A stretch of 64,000 nt of DNA, taken from Rurimicrobium sp040387755. GTDB lineage: Bacteria > Bacteroidota > Bacteroidia > Chitinophagales > Chitinophagaceae. The notes beneath the pieces are model-generated. The model was not told the DNA's origin. It ran no database searches and was given only the letters and a program-made list of their open reading frames with translations. Position numbers and translations under genes: made by a program. Shown here in pieces: positions 20,001 to 27,053 of the stretch. Each line of letters opens with the position of its first letter. The first letter of the stretch is position 1. The stretch covers positions 372,001 through 436,000 of the forward strand of contig JAZKDB010000001.1 of assembly GCA_040387755.1 (NCBI GenBank), written 5' to 3'.

Positions 20001-23000
20001 ATTACCCCTCCCGGCAAAAAACTGGCCAGAGCCCCCAAGGATTATACCTATACTTCTATAGAGATGGGGCCCGACCCCAATACTTTTGTGGTAACAGTAT
20101 ATGCGCCGGCGGTTGCAGCTTCGGGCACAGCAGGTACCCCTACCTATATTCCTGCATTGCCGGCAGTTACCACCCAATGTATTGGTTATGCCAATTTCCC
20201 CCTTTCCACTACTTCTCTGATAGCAAGCAATGTGATGTTGCAAAAAAACACCAGAAGCAGCCGTTGCTTTGACAGCTCTGATTGTGAAAGAGATTTACTG
20301 GCAACAGCCATCCTCAATGGGAAAGCTGCTTATTACCAATATTTCGAGGAGAATGTAGCCCGAATCAGTATTGACTACATGAACCATCTCGTTGCTACCA
20401 CCAAAGATACACTTACCTATTGCGGTCGTCAGCAGCAATACCAGCAAACATTGTATTATTATGACAGGGTAGGTAATCTTACCCGTACAGTTCCGCCTAT
20501 GGGTGTCGAGCCTTTACCTTCACTCGGTTATTCGTTTGGTGTTCCCGGCTCAGGTAGTCCCAGAGTATATGGTATGGATGATGCCGCCAGATACCGCGAC
20601 GACCCATCACTTTATTTTGCCGATCTTACTTATTACCCTCCTGGTGGTGGAGGCCCTGTTTCGCTCCTTGGTGGAAATGCCAAACTCACCAATCACCGCA
20701 AAGTGTCGGAATACAGGTACAACTCGCTGAACCAACTCGTGTATCAAAAAACACCCGATGGAGGCACTACCTACTTCTTCTACGACGCCGCAGGCAGACA
20801 GATATTCTCCCAAAACAGCAAGCAACGCAGAGGCGGCTACTATACTTACAGCCTTTACGACGAACAGGGTCGCCCCGAAGAGTCGGGTCAGGTGAGGCTG
20901 GGTTGTACTTACCGCACAGACGAAGAAGTGGATTTCACACCTTGCGAAACTTTTATCAAACGCAAAAAGCCCGACGGTTCATTTGAGACACTCTCCAGCT
21001 ATGGCGCTCACCCGGATTTTATCATCAATTCCTTCGACGAAAAAATATACCCTTACGATGATCTGAAATACTTTATCCGCAGCCAGAGCAGGCAGGAAGT
21101 CGTGTTTACCCACTACGACAATATGAGCAAAGATTTGGGTGCCATATCCGACGAGATGCTCAGCACCCAGGAAAACCTCAGGGCTAGGGTAGAGGCTATC
21201 AAGTATTACAACAATCTGGCTCCAGATTGGTATTACAAGCCGCTCATGTCTTACGACTCTTACGATGATGCCACATTCTCTACTTATTACTCTTACGATA
21301 TCTCGGGTAATGTACAAACCATTACTTACGATTTCCCTGAGCTCAAATACCCATTCGAGCAACGTTATAAACGTATAGATTACGACTACGATCTCGTGAG
21401 CGGAAAAGTCAATATGATATCCTATAATCGTGGACATCCCGATCAGTTTTATCAGCAATACGACTACGATGCCGACAACCGTATCACGCAGGTCAATACC
21501 AGCAATGATGGTCTTATCTGGAACCGCGATGCTCAATACAAGTATTACAAGCATGGACCGCTGGCCAGACTTACTATAGGGCAGCATCAAATACAGAGCC
21601 TTGAATATGCCTATACTATCCAGGGTTGGCTCAAGGCCATCAATGGCGATGTACTGGACCCTGCCAAAGACATGGGCCAGAACGGACTAAGTGCCGATTT
21701 GACCTATCCACGCGATGTGGTGGTACATGCACTTCGTTATTTTGCCAACGATTACAAAGCTATTGGCACTACAGCAGTTACCAATGTTGCCCCGCCATCA
21801 GGCAGTCTGGATTTGTATAATGGAAATATCAGCCAGCAAACCACCGGTATTGCAGGTCATGGCACCATGCATCGTACCTATCAGTACGACCAGCTGCAAC
21901 GCCTCAAGCTAGCCACCAATAACACTGTCGATGATGCCATGTCCAGCCTGGCCACCACCCCTGCCGACCTGTTCAAAAGCAGCTATAGCTACGATATGGA
22001 TGGCAATATTACCCAGCTGCAGCGTTGGGATGGTGATGCAACATCACCTGTGCAGATAGATAATTTCACCTACCGCTATCAAAGCCCAACCACTACTGCA
22101 CTTACCAATAATAAGCTACTGCAGGTAGAAGATGCCGCAGCTGCTACCACACCACCTGCTATACCTGCCGGTGGCGAAGACCTGCAGCCTGGCCAACCTG
22201 TAGACAATTACAAATACGACCTTACAGGCAACCTCGTACGCGACAAGCAAGGTGCCGAGCATATCCTATGGGATCGTTTTGGCAAAGTAACCCGCATAGC
22301 AGATACCGCCAGCAACAGGTACATAGACTTTGCCTACGATGGCAAAGGCAACCGTATCTGGAAGATAGTCCGCAATCCAGTTGTTGATGGCAGAGATGAG
22401 TATCAGGGCGAATACTATGTACGTGATGCCGCGGGCAATATCCTCAGTGTGTACCGTACACACTCGGTGTACAACCGCAGGATGAGCATCAGGCCATTGG
22501 TGGCTGCCGGCTCAGGCACCCTCAGCCCCACCACTACCGGTGGTACCGTGCTTACCGATGTCCTCACCACTTTTACTACATCCGTATTCCCCGATGTGTT
22601 GCGTGCCAAACTCATTGCCGATCACGCAGCCTGGGTAGATGCCTATACCAGCAAGCCCATTAGTTTTTATTGGGCAGCCGACCCTACACTCAAGTCCAAT
22701 CTCCTGTTCAATGGCGATGCCTGGATAGACGACCTGCGCACTGCCGACCCGGGCCTCTACAGCGCAGCCTTCCTGAAGGCAGGTATAGAAGTACAGCCCC
22801 TTTTCTTCTCGGCTTTAGATCATCCTTTCGAGGGAGAAAAGCTACTGGAGCATTACAGCCGCGAGATGCCCGAACCTTTGGCTCAAAGCATCTGGGCTAC
22901 AGCACAGGCACCCTATATACCGGCCAGCCATGCGGCCAATGCCAATGCCTTGTATAGCAGTATTAGCCTCAACCCAAGTATCAAGCCAGTGGTGATAGAT

Positions 23001-24761
23001 GCACTGGTAGAGGGTATACGCAACAATTATGCCGATACCCTGCCCGAGGCAGAGCACTTCTATACAGCGGTGATAGCCGACAATGCCCTTTGGCGTTCTG
23101 CCCCCCTGCGCGACCAGAATGGCCCCTGGACAGTAGGCATTACCAACATCGTTATCCTCAATGCCAGCGACACTGTATTGTCAGCATTTTTCGACTCCTG
23201 GCCGGGAGGCTCAGCAGCTTTTGCAGGTATAGCCACGCCCGAGTATAAGCTGGCCAAAGTGTATGCACAGGACCCTGCCGGCAGCATTACCGATATGGCC
23301 AAAGAAGCCTCGATAGACGAGATAACCGATATCATTACAGATATGCCCGATATGTCGCCCAAAGTACTGCGCGATGGCCTTACCGCCGCCGATCTTGATC
23401 ATGTATTGCCTACGGATGTACTCAACGGGGTACATTATGGCAGCTCCGGCGATACCATCTCGCTGGCCGAGCACCACATCTATGGCAGCAGTAGGCTTGG
23501 CGTGCAGCGCTACGACAGCACTACCGTAGCCAATATCCTCAACCTACCCGAGGCTGATGCGGCCTTAGTGCGCCGTACCCTGCGCAAAAGAGTGCCCTGG
23601 TACTCTTACTCCTTTGCCGACCTCATAGACAGTACCCAAAAAGACCCTTACGCACCTGGCCTTACAGGCAATGCCTATTTGGCCAAATGGACTACATCCC
23701 GTACCTTAGGGCGTAGATATTATGAGATGACCGACCATTTAGGGAACGTACTGGCTACTGTGCTTGACAGAAAGACAGGAACAGGCGAATTACCCGGAAG
23801 CTCAGGAACATTGTACGATCATTGGAGTGCTGACTTAGCGAGTACGGCTGATTATTATCCGGGTGGTATGATGATGCCAGGGAGAAATACAGAATATAGC
23901 TGGAGTAGGATGGGCTTCAATGGGCAAGCAAAAGATGACGAGGTGTATGGAAAGGGTAATTTGAACACAGCTAAGTTTTGGGAAATGGATACAAGGATAA
24001 TCAGAAGGTGGAACTTAGACCCTGTTGATCAAATTAGTATTAGCAATTACGCTGTGAATTCAAATAATCCAATCCACATTTGTGATCCAGATGGAGATTG
24101 CCCTTTTTGTGTTTTGTTTGGTAAAATGGAGATGAAGACAAGTTCGTTAGATAGAACAACCGGATTTGTTTTAAGACATCCATTATACGGATCTAAGATA
24201 GGACTTGTTCAACATAATAGCACGAATATCTCAACGAATTCTGCGAGATTTGCAACAAATACTGATTTGCCTGAAAATAGTGCAATGGAAGGTTCTCATG
24301 TTAATGCATATCGACATGTTCTGTGGCAAGCTACTATTACAAATAAAATGGGAGCAAGTATAGCTAAACAAGTGGGTAATGCTCACGAACATAATCCGAC
24401 TACTGATATTTCAACAAGAAGTTTCTCAACACTATCCTCGGCTGATGAAACAATTGATCTTTTAAATAATGAAATTGGTAGGGAATTAGGAAAGGCAAAT
24501 CCTAAAGCAACTATGCAACAATTAGCTATAAAGACATTGAAAGAATTTAAAGATAAGGGTTTGTATACTGCAACCCGACAAAAGGATGGTTCCTATACTA
24601 TTGCTAGAACAAAAATAACAGATGCTCAGTATAATAAAGCTCTGAAAACATTGAACACAACAAATGATAATGGCTATACGCCGAAACAACAAGCAAAAAG
24701 AGATGCCGAACAAAGCAAAGATGATAATGCAGCGAATAAAAATAAAACTACTGGTTTTTAA
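14058..24761 (+). CDS. Giant RHS/YD-repeat protein with polymorphic toxin-like tip, 3567 aa
   Basis: A Sec signal peptide ends in S-S-T-S-W-G; a second ATG at 14064 is an equally good start. Residues about 370-430 hold the conserved Bacteroidota RHS entry segment (Y-F-D-G-S-L-K-D-R-Q-T ... Y-D-Y-E-G-R-P). A Cys-rich patch lies near 840-900. YD repeats begin near 2130 (Y-D-R-V-G-N-L-T-R-T) and run to about 2800. About 330 non-repeat residues (about 2800-3134) interrupt the core before E-H-H-I-Y-G-S-S-R-L-G. The RHS-associated core ends near 3345 with Y-A-V-N-S-N-N-P-I and D-P-D-G-D. The remaining 220 residues form the variable tip, with N-A-Y-R-H-V-L-W near 3416 and A-H-E near 3441, resembling DUF6973-type toxin domains (memory-based). 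The tip DNA is AT-richer than the core. A lipoprotein gene follows after 13 bases. Confidence 0.9.
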   Translation: MVMKKFINALIVLFVCFSSTSWGQFKFLPDDYSRIKTASDIKSATSWPYTMPPLEVNEWTDMSGRSSASPYTDDYEFKSMVDIVKIGVNTSNGDIVPAYKYQVSIKVSYKVATPSTGGYAVGSNTVVLYLSYDPNTRQKYNDLSVYRFSGAQFFEAEILDVQQIDPVSGALTPVAPSAIASNFFIEAEIHEQRYDRKPMYLVPNDCYLSPDARNIKTSCYLHTSPSGSIYTGTTEYKPASYELEWTYIDDYRCNVTTGEKSYAFTSSPASPVSYDFRKNSTRIQLDVPSYDIPLIYEHGAVVFRYRMIRPKFSNYKEIEYGSWTLGDYGTLSVGSTIMPFDKHAYIIQTPHTNDSLNWQYTINFAEQGKYKHVINYFDGSLKDRQTQTKINSDESNIIAVEKVYDYEGRPSIVSLPTPVIQNSLYYRKDILTHPVSGKPYKAADFDFLGCSRPGVIAALSTTSAANIYYSPLNPDKSDMQKFVPDAEGYPMVQTVYSPDNTNKVEWQGGAGKEQQLSEGHGTRYEYVRAVQPELDKFLGTEAGYDRFYPKQIVTDPNGQSSYSILNPQGKVVISALQSAPPDPTKMPISQLSNFVAGEEVCVDLLRNEDQEKLRNGLGFNTAFYNDGAGANTLTYSVKTFPFYTGCSGQYLWTNGAYEINVTDDCGKKYSLLSTTGTVSNPSIFSAYGATKVTDYGHSPGYAYTKTVPALSDPSVPQGKILIDKKITFSEYDIRNQVRGFVKANEPICFSPEEFFIRKSVEETEFPCKQKFDDPAQDDSPCDGFKQQMIDELYPDAKYGKYGKNLKGLFTSESPNSIFSVVEDLNPSASTTDYILGPTPQCAVSGCGTSATCADGKVGCSCTSKHKYPDRCCTQCLLNYCSCISFPSISAITGVTPRVEKVKCTGVRSRDEDWYGWRTPATGGAFFSPAPGSEIRDFGPPFGDPKIYYYFVFATPMECSCGFKDTVWGREWYTSPPEYVISEIRTHGERVWREITEDASFKYGDHECDHTFYDDVYGKFPGVKTYYRYQSECINYPDVVYMGKLYTSAEIKKLDPRTFIKMFNREMAEALLPLHPEYCKLLNCQLTSGTFEQTFSELETYQEAEAAGMFSLDDIVMKDPYLSFVGGSSPSSGAVNLLKFPYNETSAVIGSYTPSYPLTLDKDRLDIQSLAKVYCGAGNYEEMLACAASKYNTEIFSTPITITDPILKQRYFEYLQARYLSNRSMIKQVLLDYSNGFSCGPCLAQRMKLVDTPIFKGMLNYTIYSDGTSVEKIEEEEDFSKLPEWKKDLYLGKSTTIPSEFFDQYNADKEEFAEAEAEAIMSALKDCPISDRTTLQYQLKSMILAGTKITPDIIRESIIATCGGPSALNDLCNSFLVAYGLFPDAKEAKKDLASFSCGDPNLYTGLQGFLNRNEIKGLLSTASATPSSTSVTLSRGGISVANLFENTFMDYFGYPTPFSATNYTLYVSAKTKHLVPACTTDCLKYIEVQVNSEIPPYKSFKINIQQAGTPTISNDITSLIASMPSSSALNFTDVKCVNDDPQADNFGLIAQKTATIQAECTSPSCFVGSKYYVWNDQIDFMSAAPDIASLAAAINCKDIADAMTAFKTSDKSTHAYNDNVDHPYFEKVITNYLNYTFNKKFSYEQYRNLMEGCALSDKISFNKEVANVRIEFNSDADADAFKTQIDALGVFKPSLFRYKPNGSSMPVVFVDLNPLNDKDITKYMNYLMGTGGTLLPAISGVNTRTAHYIPSSNMLFTATDCPFSASVFASGTVNYSSSSVKVWENEENRDYTLHEFSSNATTPTPKQKADIIAAAIDYRKDVTTNENCRVGYAFYNTDYVRSADYSSPFKSAYLSYIEGLGTVTPTSFLSAIAPSALTASLTGYTTKSFSYNNPYCIGNRNHLYVYKPNPTATEAPGYDLVKNTIISTVTSGGSKLFPDDDVTYMASTSPGFKHQLAVIRKANGVYWYRYFDNTDNKLYNLYITPPGKKLARAPKDYTYTSIEMGPDPNTFVVTVYAPAVAASGTAGTPTYIPALPAVTTQCIGYANFPLSTTSLIASNVMLQKNTRSSRCFDSSDCERDLLATAILNGKAAYYQYFEENVARISIDYMNHLVATTKDTLTYCGRQQQYQQTLYYYDRVGNLTRTVPPMGVEPLPSLGYSFGVPGSGSPRVYGMDDAARYRDDPSLYFADLTYYPPGGGGPVSLLGGNAKLTNHRKVSEYRYNSLNQLVYQKTPDGGTTYFFYDAAGRQIFSQNSKQRRGGYYTYSLYDEQGRPEESGQVRLGCTYRTDEEVDFTPCETFIKRKKPDGSFETLSSYGAHPDFIINSFDEKIYPYDDLKYFIRSQSRQEVVFTHYDNMSKDLGAISDEMLSTQENLRARVEAIKYYNNLAPDWYYKPLMSYDSYDDATFSTYYSYDISGNVQTITYDFPELKYPFEQRYKRIDYDYDLVSGKVNMISYNRGHPDQFYQQYDYDADNRITQVNTSNDGLIWNRDAQYKYYKHGPLARLTIGQHQIQSLEYAYTIQGWLKAINGDVLDPAKDMGQNGLSADLTYPRDVVVHALRYFANDYKAIGTTAVTNVAPPSGSLDLYNGNISQQTTGIAGHGTMHRTYQYDQLQRLKLATNNTVDDAMSSLATTPADLFKSSYSYDMDGNITQLQRWDGDATSPVQIDNFTYRYQSPTTTALTNNKLLQVEDAAAATTPPAIPAGGEDLQPGQPVDNYKYDLTGNLVRDKQGAEHILWDRFGKVTRIADTASNRYIDFAYDGKGNRIWKIVRNPVVDGRDEYQGEYYVRDAAGNILSVYRTHSVYNRRMSIRPLVAAGSGTLSPTTTGGTVLTDVLTTFTTSVFPDVLRAKLIADHAAWVDAYTSKPISFYWAADPTLKSNLLFNGDAWIDDLRTADPGLYSAAFLKAGIEVQPLFFSALDHPFEGEKLLEHYSREMPEPLAQSIWATAQAPYIPASHAANANALYSSISLNPSIKPVVIDALVEGIRNNYADTLPEAEHFYTAVIADNALWRSAPLRDQNGPWTVGITNIVILNASDTVLSAFFDSWPGGSAAFAGIATPEYKLAKVYAQDPAGSITDMAKEASIDEITDIITDMPDMSPKVLRDGLTAADLDHVLPTDVLNGVHYGSSGDTISLAEHHIYGSSRLGVQRYDSTTVANILNLPEADAALVRRTLRKRVPWYSYSFADLIDSTQKDPYAPGLTGNAYLAKWTTSRTLGRRYYEMTDHLGNVLATVLDRKTGTGELPGSSGTLYDHWSADLASTADYYPGGMMMPGRNTEYSWSRMGFNGQAKDDEVYGKGNLNTAKFWEMDTRIIRRWNLDPVDQISISNYAVNSNNPIHICDPDGDCPFCVLFGKMEMKTSSLDRTTGFVLRHPLYGSKIGLVQHNSTNISTNSARFATNTDLPENSAMEGSHVNAYRHVLWQATITNKMGASIAKQVGNAHEHNPTTDISTRSFSTLSSADETIDLLNNEIGRELGKANPKATMQQLAIKTLKEFKDKGLYTATRQKDGSYTIARTKITDAQYNKALKTLNTTNDNGYTPKQQAKRDAEQSKDDNAANKNKTTGF

Positions 24762-24774
24762 ATAAATATATATA

Positions 24775-25227
24775 ATGAGTAAATTTTTTTTAGTCGCTTC
24801 GTGCTCTATATTTATGTCATTGTTTTTGGGTTGTATTAATACTGCAACTATAGAACAAAAAATGAGACAAAAAGTAGAACATTGTGAAGGAAAAGATTGC
24901 AAAATCGATTTAAATACTCTTACTCCTTTCAAGTGGGATACTGCATTTTATTTTAGTGGATTACCTACTCTAGAATTAATTGAAAATACAATTGGAAAGC
25001 CATATGGTGCATATGTGGAATTTTCAAGAGTGTTTATATTTAAGCATAAAGGAAAAATTGTATATTCAGAAAATTATGCTTCAGGAATTGAGCATCTTAC
25101 AAAGAATCAGTTAGTTTTTAATGATATACTTGATTCATCTTCAGTTAAAATAATTTTTTCAGGCAAAGCAATATTTAATTGTTCTTTGGAAGAGGAAGCA
25201 GGTATTGATTATATAAAATTAAAGTAA
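24775..25227 (+). CDS. Lipoprotein, candidate immunity protein for the RHS tip
   Basis: This 150-aa protein has a textbook lipoprotein signal: hydrophobic core then L-F-L-G-C with Cys21 as the lipidated residue. The mature part includes K-D-C-K-I-D-L and F-K-W-D-T-A-F-Y-F, a motif style common in small Bacteroidota lipoproteins. It begins 13 bases after the variable tip of the RHS gene and shares the tip's AT-rich composition. In polymorphic toxin loci this slot normally encodes the cognate immunity protein. If so, protection would act in the periplasm or at the membrane. Function is inferred from position, not from homology. Confidence 0.65.
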   Translation: MSKFFLVASCSIFMSLFLGCINTATIEQKMRQKVEHCEGKDCKIDLNTLTPFKWDTAFYFSGLPTLELIENTIGKPYGAYVEFSRVFIFKHKGKIVYSENYASGIEHLTKNQLVFNDILDSSSVKIIFSGKAIFNCSLEEEAGIDYIKLK

Positions 25228-25238
25228 GGGTAAGGTAA

Positions 25239-25264
25239 GGTACTGTATCAATCTTGTTGGTGGC
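25239..25264 (+). repeat. IS-end-like direct repeat, copy 1
   Basis: This 26-base motif (GGTACTGTATCAATCTTG followed by TTGGTGGC) closely matches the motif at 25465-25490 in the same orientation. The leading GG and T-T-G-G-T-G content are reminiscent of IS1-family terminal repeats, but no matching inverted copy was found. Confidence 0.45.
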
Positions 25265-25275
25265 AGAATAAAATC

Positions 25276-25290
25276 GGTAATGTATCAATC
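25276..25290 (+). repeat. IS-end-like direct repeat, copy 2 (15 bases)
   Basis: GGTAATGTATCAATC is identical to the first 15 bases of copy 3 at 25465. It abuts the left edge of the orphan RHS core fragment, so the fragment is bracketed by this 15-mer in direct orientation. Confidence 0.5.
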
Positions 25291-25291
25291 T

Positions 25292-25467
25292 TGCCTATTT
25301 GGCCAAATGGACTACATCCCGTACCTTAGGGCGTAGATATTACGAGATGACCGACCATTTAGGCAATGTGCTGGCAACAGTGCTCGACCGGAAAACAGGA
25401 GTGGGTACTTATACTTATCCAGGCCCTCCTTCATTCGTTGGGTACGACCATTGGCTCGCTGACTGGT
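25292..25467 (+). pseudogene. Orphan RHS core fragment
   Basis: Bases 25292-25363 match 23672-23743 of the giant RHS gene at 71 of 72 positions, at an offset of exactly 1620 bases. The match then decays to about codon-level similarity: it still encodes the G-N-V-L-A-T-V-L-D-R-K-T-G segment and a Y-D-H-W-L-A-D segment. The frame stops at TAA 25467-25469, where the repeat at 25465 cuts in. No start codon or promoter is visible. Displaced C-terminal fragments like this are the usual relic of tip exchange in RHS loci by recombination through the conserved core. Confidence 0.8.
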
Positions 25468-25490
25468 AATGTATCAATCGTGTTGGTGGC
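25465..25490 (+). repeat. IS-end-like direct repeat, copy 3
   Basis: GGTAATGTATCAATCGTG plus TTGGTGGC interrupts the orphan RHS fragment exactly after the Y-D-H-W-L-A-D coding stretch. It lies 114 bases before the open frame of the IS1-family transposase and may be that element's left terminus. A related shorter version (TGTATCAAAGTTGTTGGTG) lies at 25625-25643. Confidence 0.5.
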
Positions 25491-25547
25491 TAGTTTTGCA
25501 AGTATAAAACAATAAAAATCAACAACAATTTTCAAAAGAATAATTAG

Positions 25548-25583
25548 AGCGAGAGGGGCAAATGTCTTTCTCGCTTTATTTTT
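25548..25583 (+). terminator. Terminator-like hairpin upstream of the transposase
   Basis: The arms AGCGAGA (25548-25554) and TCTCGCT (25569-25575) are followed by TTATTTTT. It could protect the transposase from read-through out of the RHS operon. Confidence 0.5.
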
Positions 25584-25603
25584 GAGCCAAAAAACACCCT
25601 CTA

Positions 25604-26395
25604 ATGCATTCAAAATTCTCCACGTGTATCAAAGTTGTTGGTGAGAACCCCAAATGCCCTTCCTGCAATGGATGCAGCATAAAGTATGGACACTACTCTA
25701 TAAAACGGAGCCGCGTACGCCACGCAGTCTCCCGAAGGGGACTCGTGGCATTCTCAGGTGATAAGGATTCGGGGTATGAAATTGTATCAAACAACAAAAA
25801 CCAACGCTACTATTGCAAAAGCTGCCAAAAAAGTTTCATAAAGAGCTACAATAATCAAGCTTACCATCCCCACATCAATCATCAAATTACCTCTCTCGTC
25901 AAAGAAAGTTGCGGAATCAGAAGCATTTCACGGCTACTCCGTATTTCTACAACAACCTTACTCAAGCGAATACTAAACATAGCAAAAAATACTCCCAAGC
26001 CAGTTATCCTAAAAGGTGGTCATTATGAAGTAGATGAGATGCGCACTTTTGTAAAGAAGAAAAGCAGACGGATATGGATAGTTTATGCATTAGAGCGCAG
26101 TACAAAATCGGTTGTAAGTTTTAATGTAGGAGCAAGAACAAATAAGACGCTTAATGCGGTATTAAAAACTTTGCATTATGCCAAAGCCAAAACAATCTAT
26201 ACCGACAAACTACCAGCCTACCGATATTTGATTGAAGATAAAATCCACAGCACTCAGTACAGAGGTACTAACCACATAGAGCGCAAAAATCTCAGTATTC
26301 GCACACAGCTCAAAAGACTCAGCAGAAGAACAATCTGTTTCAGTAAAAGTGCAGCATTATTAATTGCTTGTTTAGCTATTTATTTTTGGACATAG
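25604..26395 (+). CDS. IS1-family transposase (single-frame InsAB type)
   Basis: This 263-aa frame has an N-terminal zinc-finger-like domain (C18-P-S-C21 and C71-K-S-C74), a helix-turn-helix region (C-G-I-R-S-I-S-R-L-L), and an IS1-type catalytic domain. Likely acidic residues are D144 in V-D-E-M, D201 in Y-T-D-K-L and E226 in N-H-I-E-R-K-N, followed by L-K-R-L-S-R-R-T-I-C-F-S-K-S. IS1 transposases cut and paste DNA with a DDE-type active site. The oddity is about 27 extra residues (roughly 36-62, bases 25709-25789) between the two halves of the zinc finger; they include a strong DNA hairpin. The frame stays open, so it is unclear whether the enzyme works. The start is uncertain. Confidence 0.85.
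   Translation: MHSKFSTCIKVVGENPKCPSCNGCSIKYGHYSIKRSRVRHAVSRRGLVAFSGDKDSGYEIVSNNKNQRYYCKSCQKSFIKSYNNQAYHPHINHQITSLVKESCGIRSISRLLRISTTTLLKRILNIAKNTPKPVILKGGHYEVDEMRTFVKKKSRRIWIVYALERSTKSVVSFNVGARTNKTLNAVLKTLHYAKAKTIYTDKLPAYRYLIEDKIHSTQYRGTNHIERKNLSIRTQLKRLSRRTICFSKSAALLIACLAIYFWT
25719..25749. repeat. REP-like hairpin inside the transposase gene
   Basis: Bases 25719-25724 pair with 25744-25749, and after a one-base bulge 25726-25732 pair with 25737-25743, giving 13 pairs (one G-T) around a CGAA loop. It lies in the in-frame insertion within the IS1 transposase and is richer in G+C than its surroundings. Confidence 0.6.
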
Positions 26396-26412
26396 ATATT
26401 AAATAGTCTTCA

Positions 26413-26988
26413 ATGGGCATTCGCAAAGCACATATCCAACAAACCGGCTTGTATTTTATCACCTTTACCAACCATCATTGGTTGCCCCTTTTCGAATTCA
26501 CCAATGGCTATGATCTTGTGTATAATTGGTTCGATTATCTAAAGCGTGAAGGCCATTCGATAATTAGTTACGTCATTATGCCCAATCATATTCACCTCAT
26601 GCTAGGATATAAAGAAAGTGTAAAAAGCATCAATACACTTGTGGGCAATGGCAAGCGTTTTATGTCTTACGAAATTATTAACCGACTAAAAGAAAGTGGT
26701 CGGACAGAGCTATTGGTAAAGCTCGAAACTGCTGTCAATACAAGCGATAAGTCAAGAGGAAAACGCTATGAAGTGTTTAGAGATTCATTCGACTTGCAGC
26801 ATTGTTACAGTCAAAACTATATACTCCAAAAGCTGAAATACATTCATGACAATCCTTGTGCGAAAAAATGGATGTTAGCTGAAAATCCTTTAGACTATCC
26901 CCACAGTTCAGCTGGTTTTTACTTTGATGGAAAGCAAGGTGCTTATCAGGTAAAGTCTTGGTTGAATTGGGAAGGAGATTTTGGGTAA
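26413..26988 (+). CDS. REP-associated tyrosine transposase (RAYT, Y1 HUH family)
   Basis: This 191-aa protein has the HUH motif M-P-N-H59-I-H61-L-M-L and the catalytic tyrosine Y143 in L-K-Y-I-H-D-N-P, with the following S-S-A-G-F-Y-F segment typical of RAYTs (TnpA_REP). These single-strand endonucleases act on REP palindromes, usually one copy per genome, and belong to the IS200/IS605-like superfamily. The gene starts 18 bases after the IS1 transposase stop. Candidate hairpin substrates lie nearby (25719-25749 and 27054-27078). Length and motifs look intact. Confidence 0.9.
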   Translation: MGIRKAHIQQTGLYFITFTNHHWLPLFEFTNGYDLVYNWFDYLKREGHSIISYVIMPNHIHLMLGYKESVKSINTLVGNGKRFMSYEIINRLKESGRTELLVKLETAVNTSDKSRGKRYEVFRDSFDLQHCYSQNYILQKLKYIHDNPCAKKWMLAENPLDYPHSSAGFYFDGKQGAYQVKSWLNWEGDFG

Positions 26989-27053
26989 TGTTCAAATTCT
27001 GTTTGAAAGCCTTTAAGTAAGTATAATATACAGTGAATCAATTTTGATTAGCA

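Noticed and set aside
20979..21590. 203-codon minus-strand frame inside the RHS gene
   Set aside because: Antisense shadow of the YD-repeat region; no start context and no motif.
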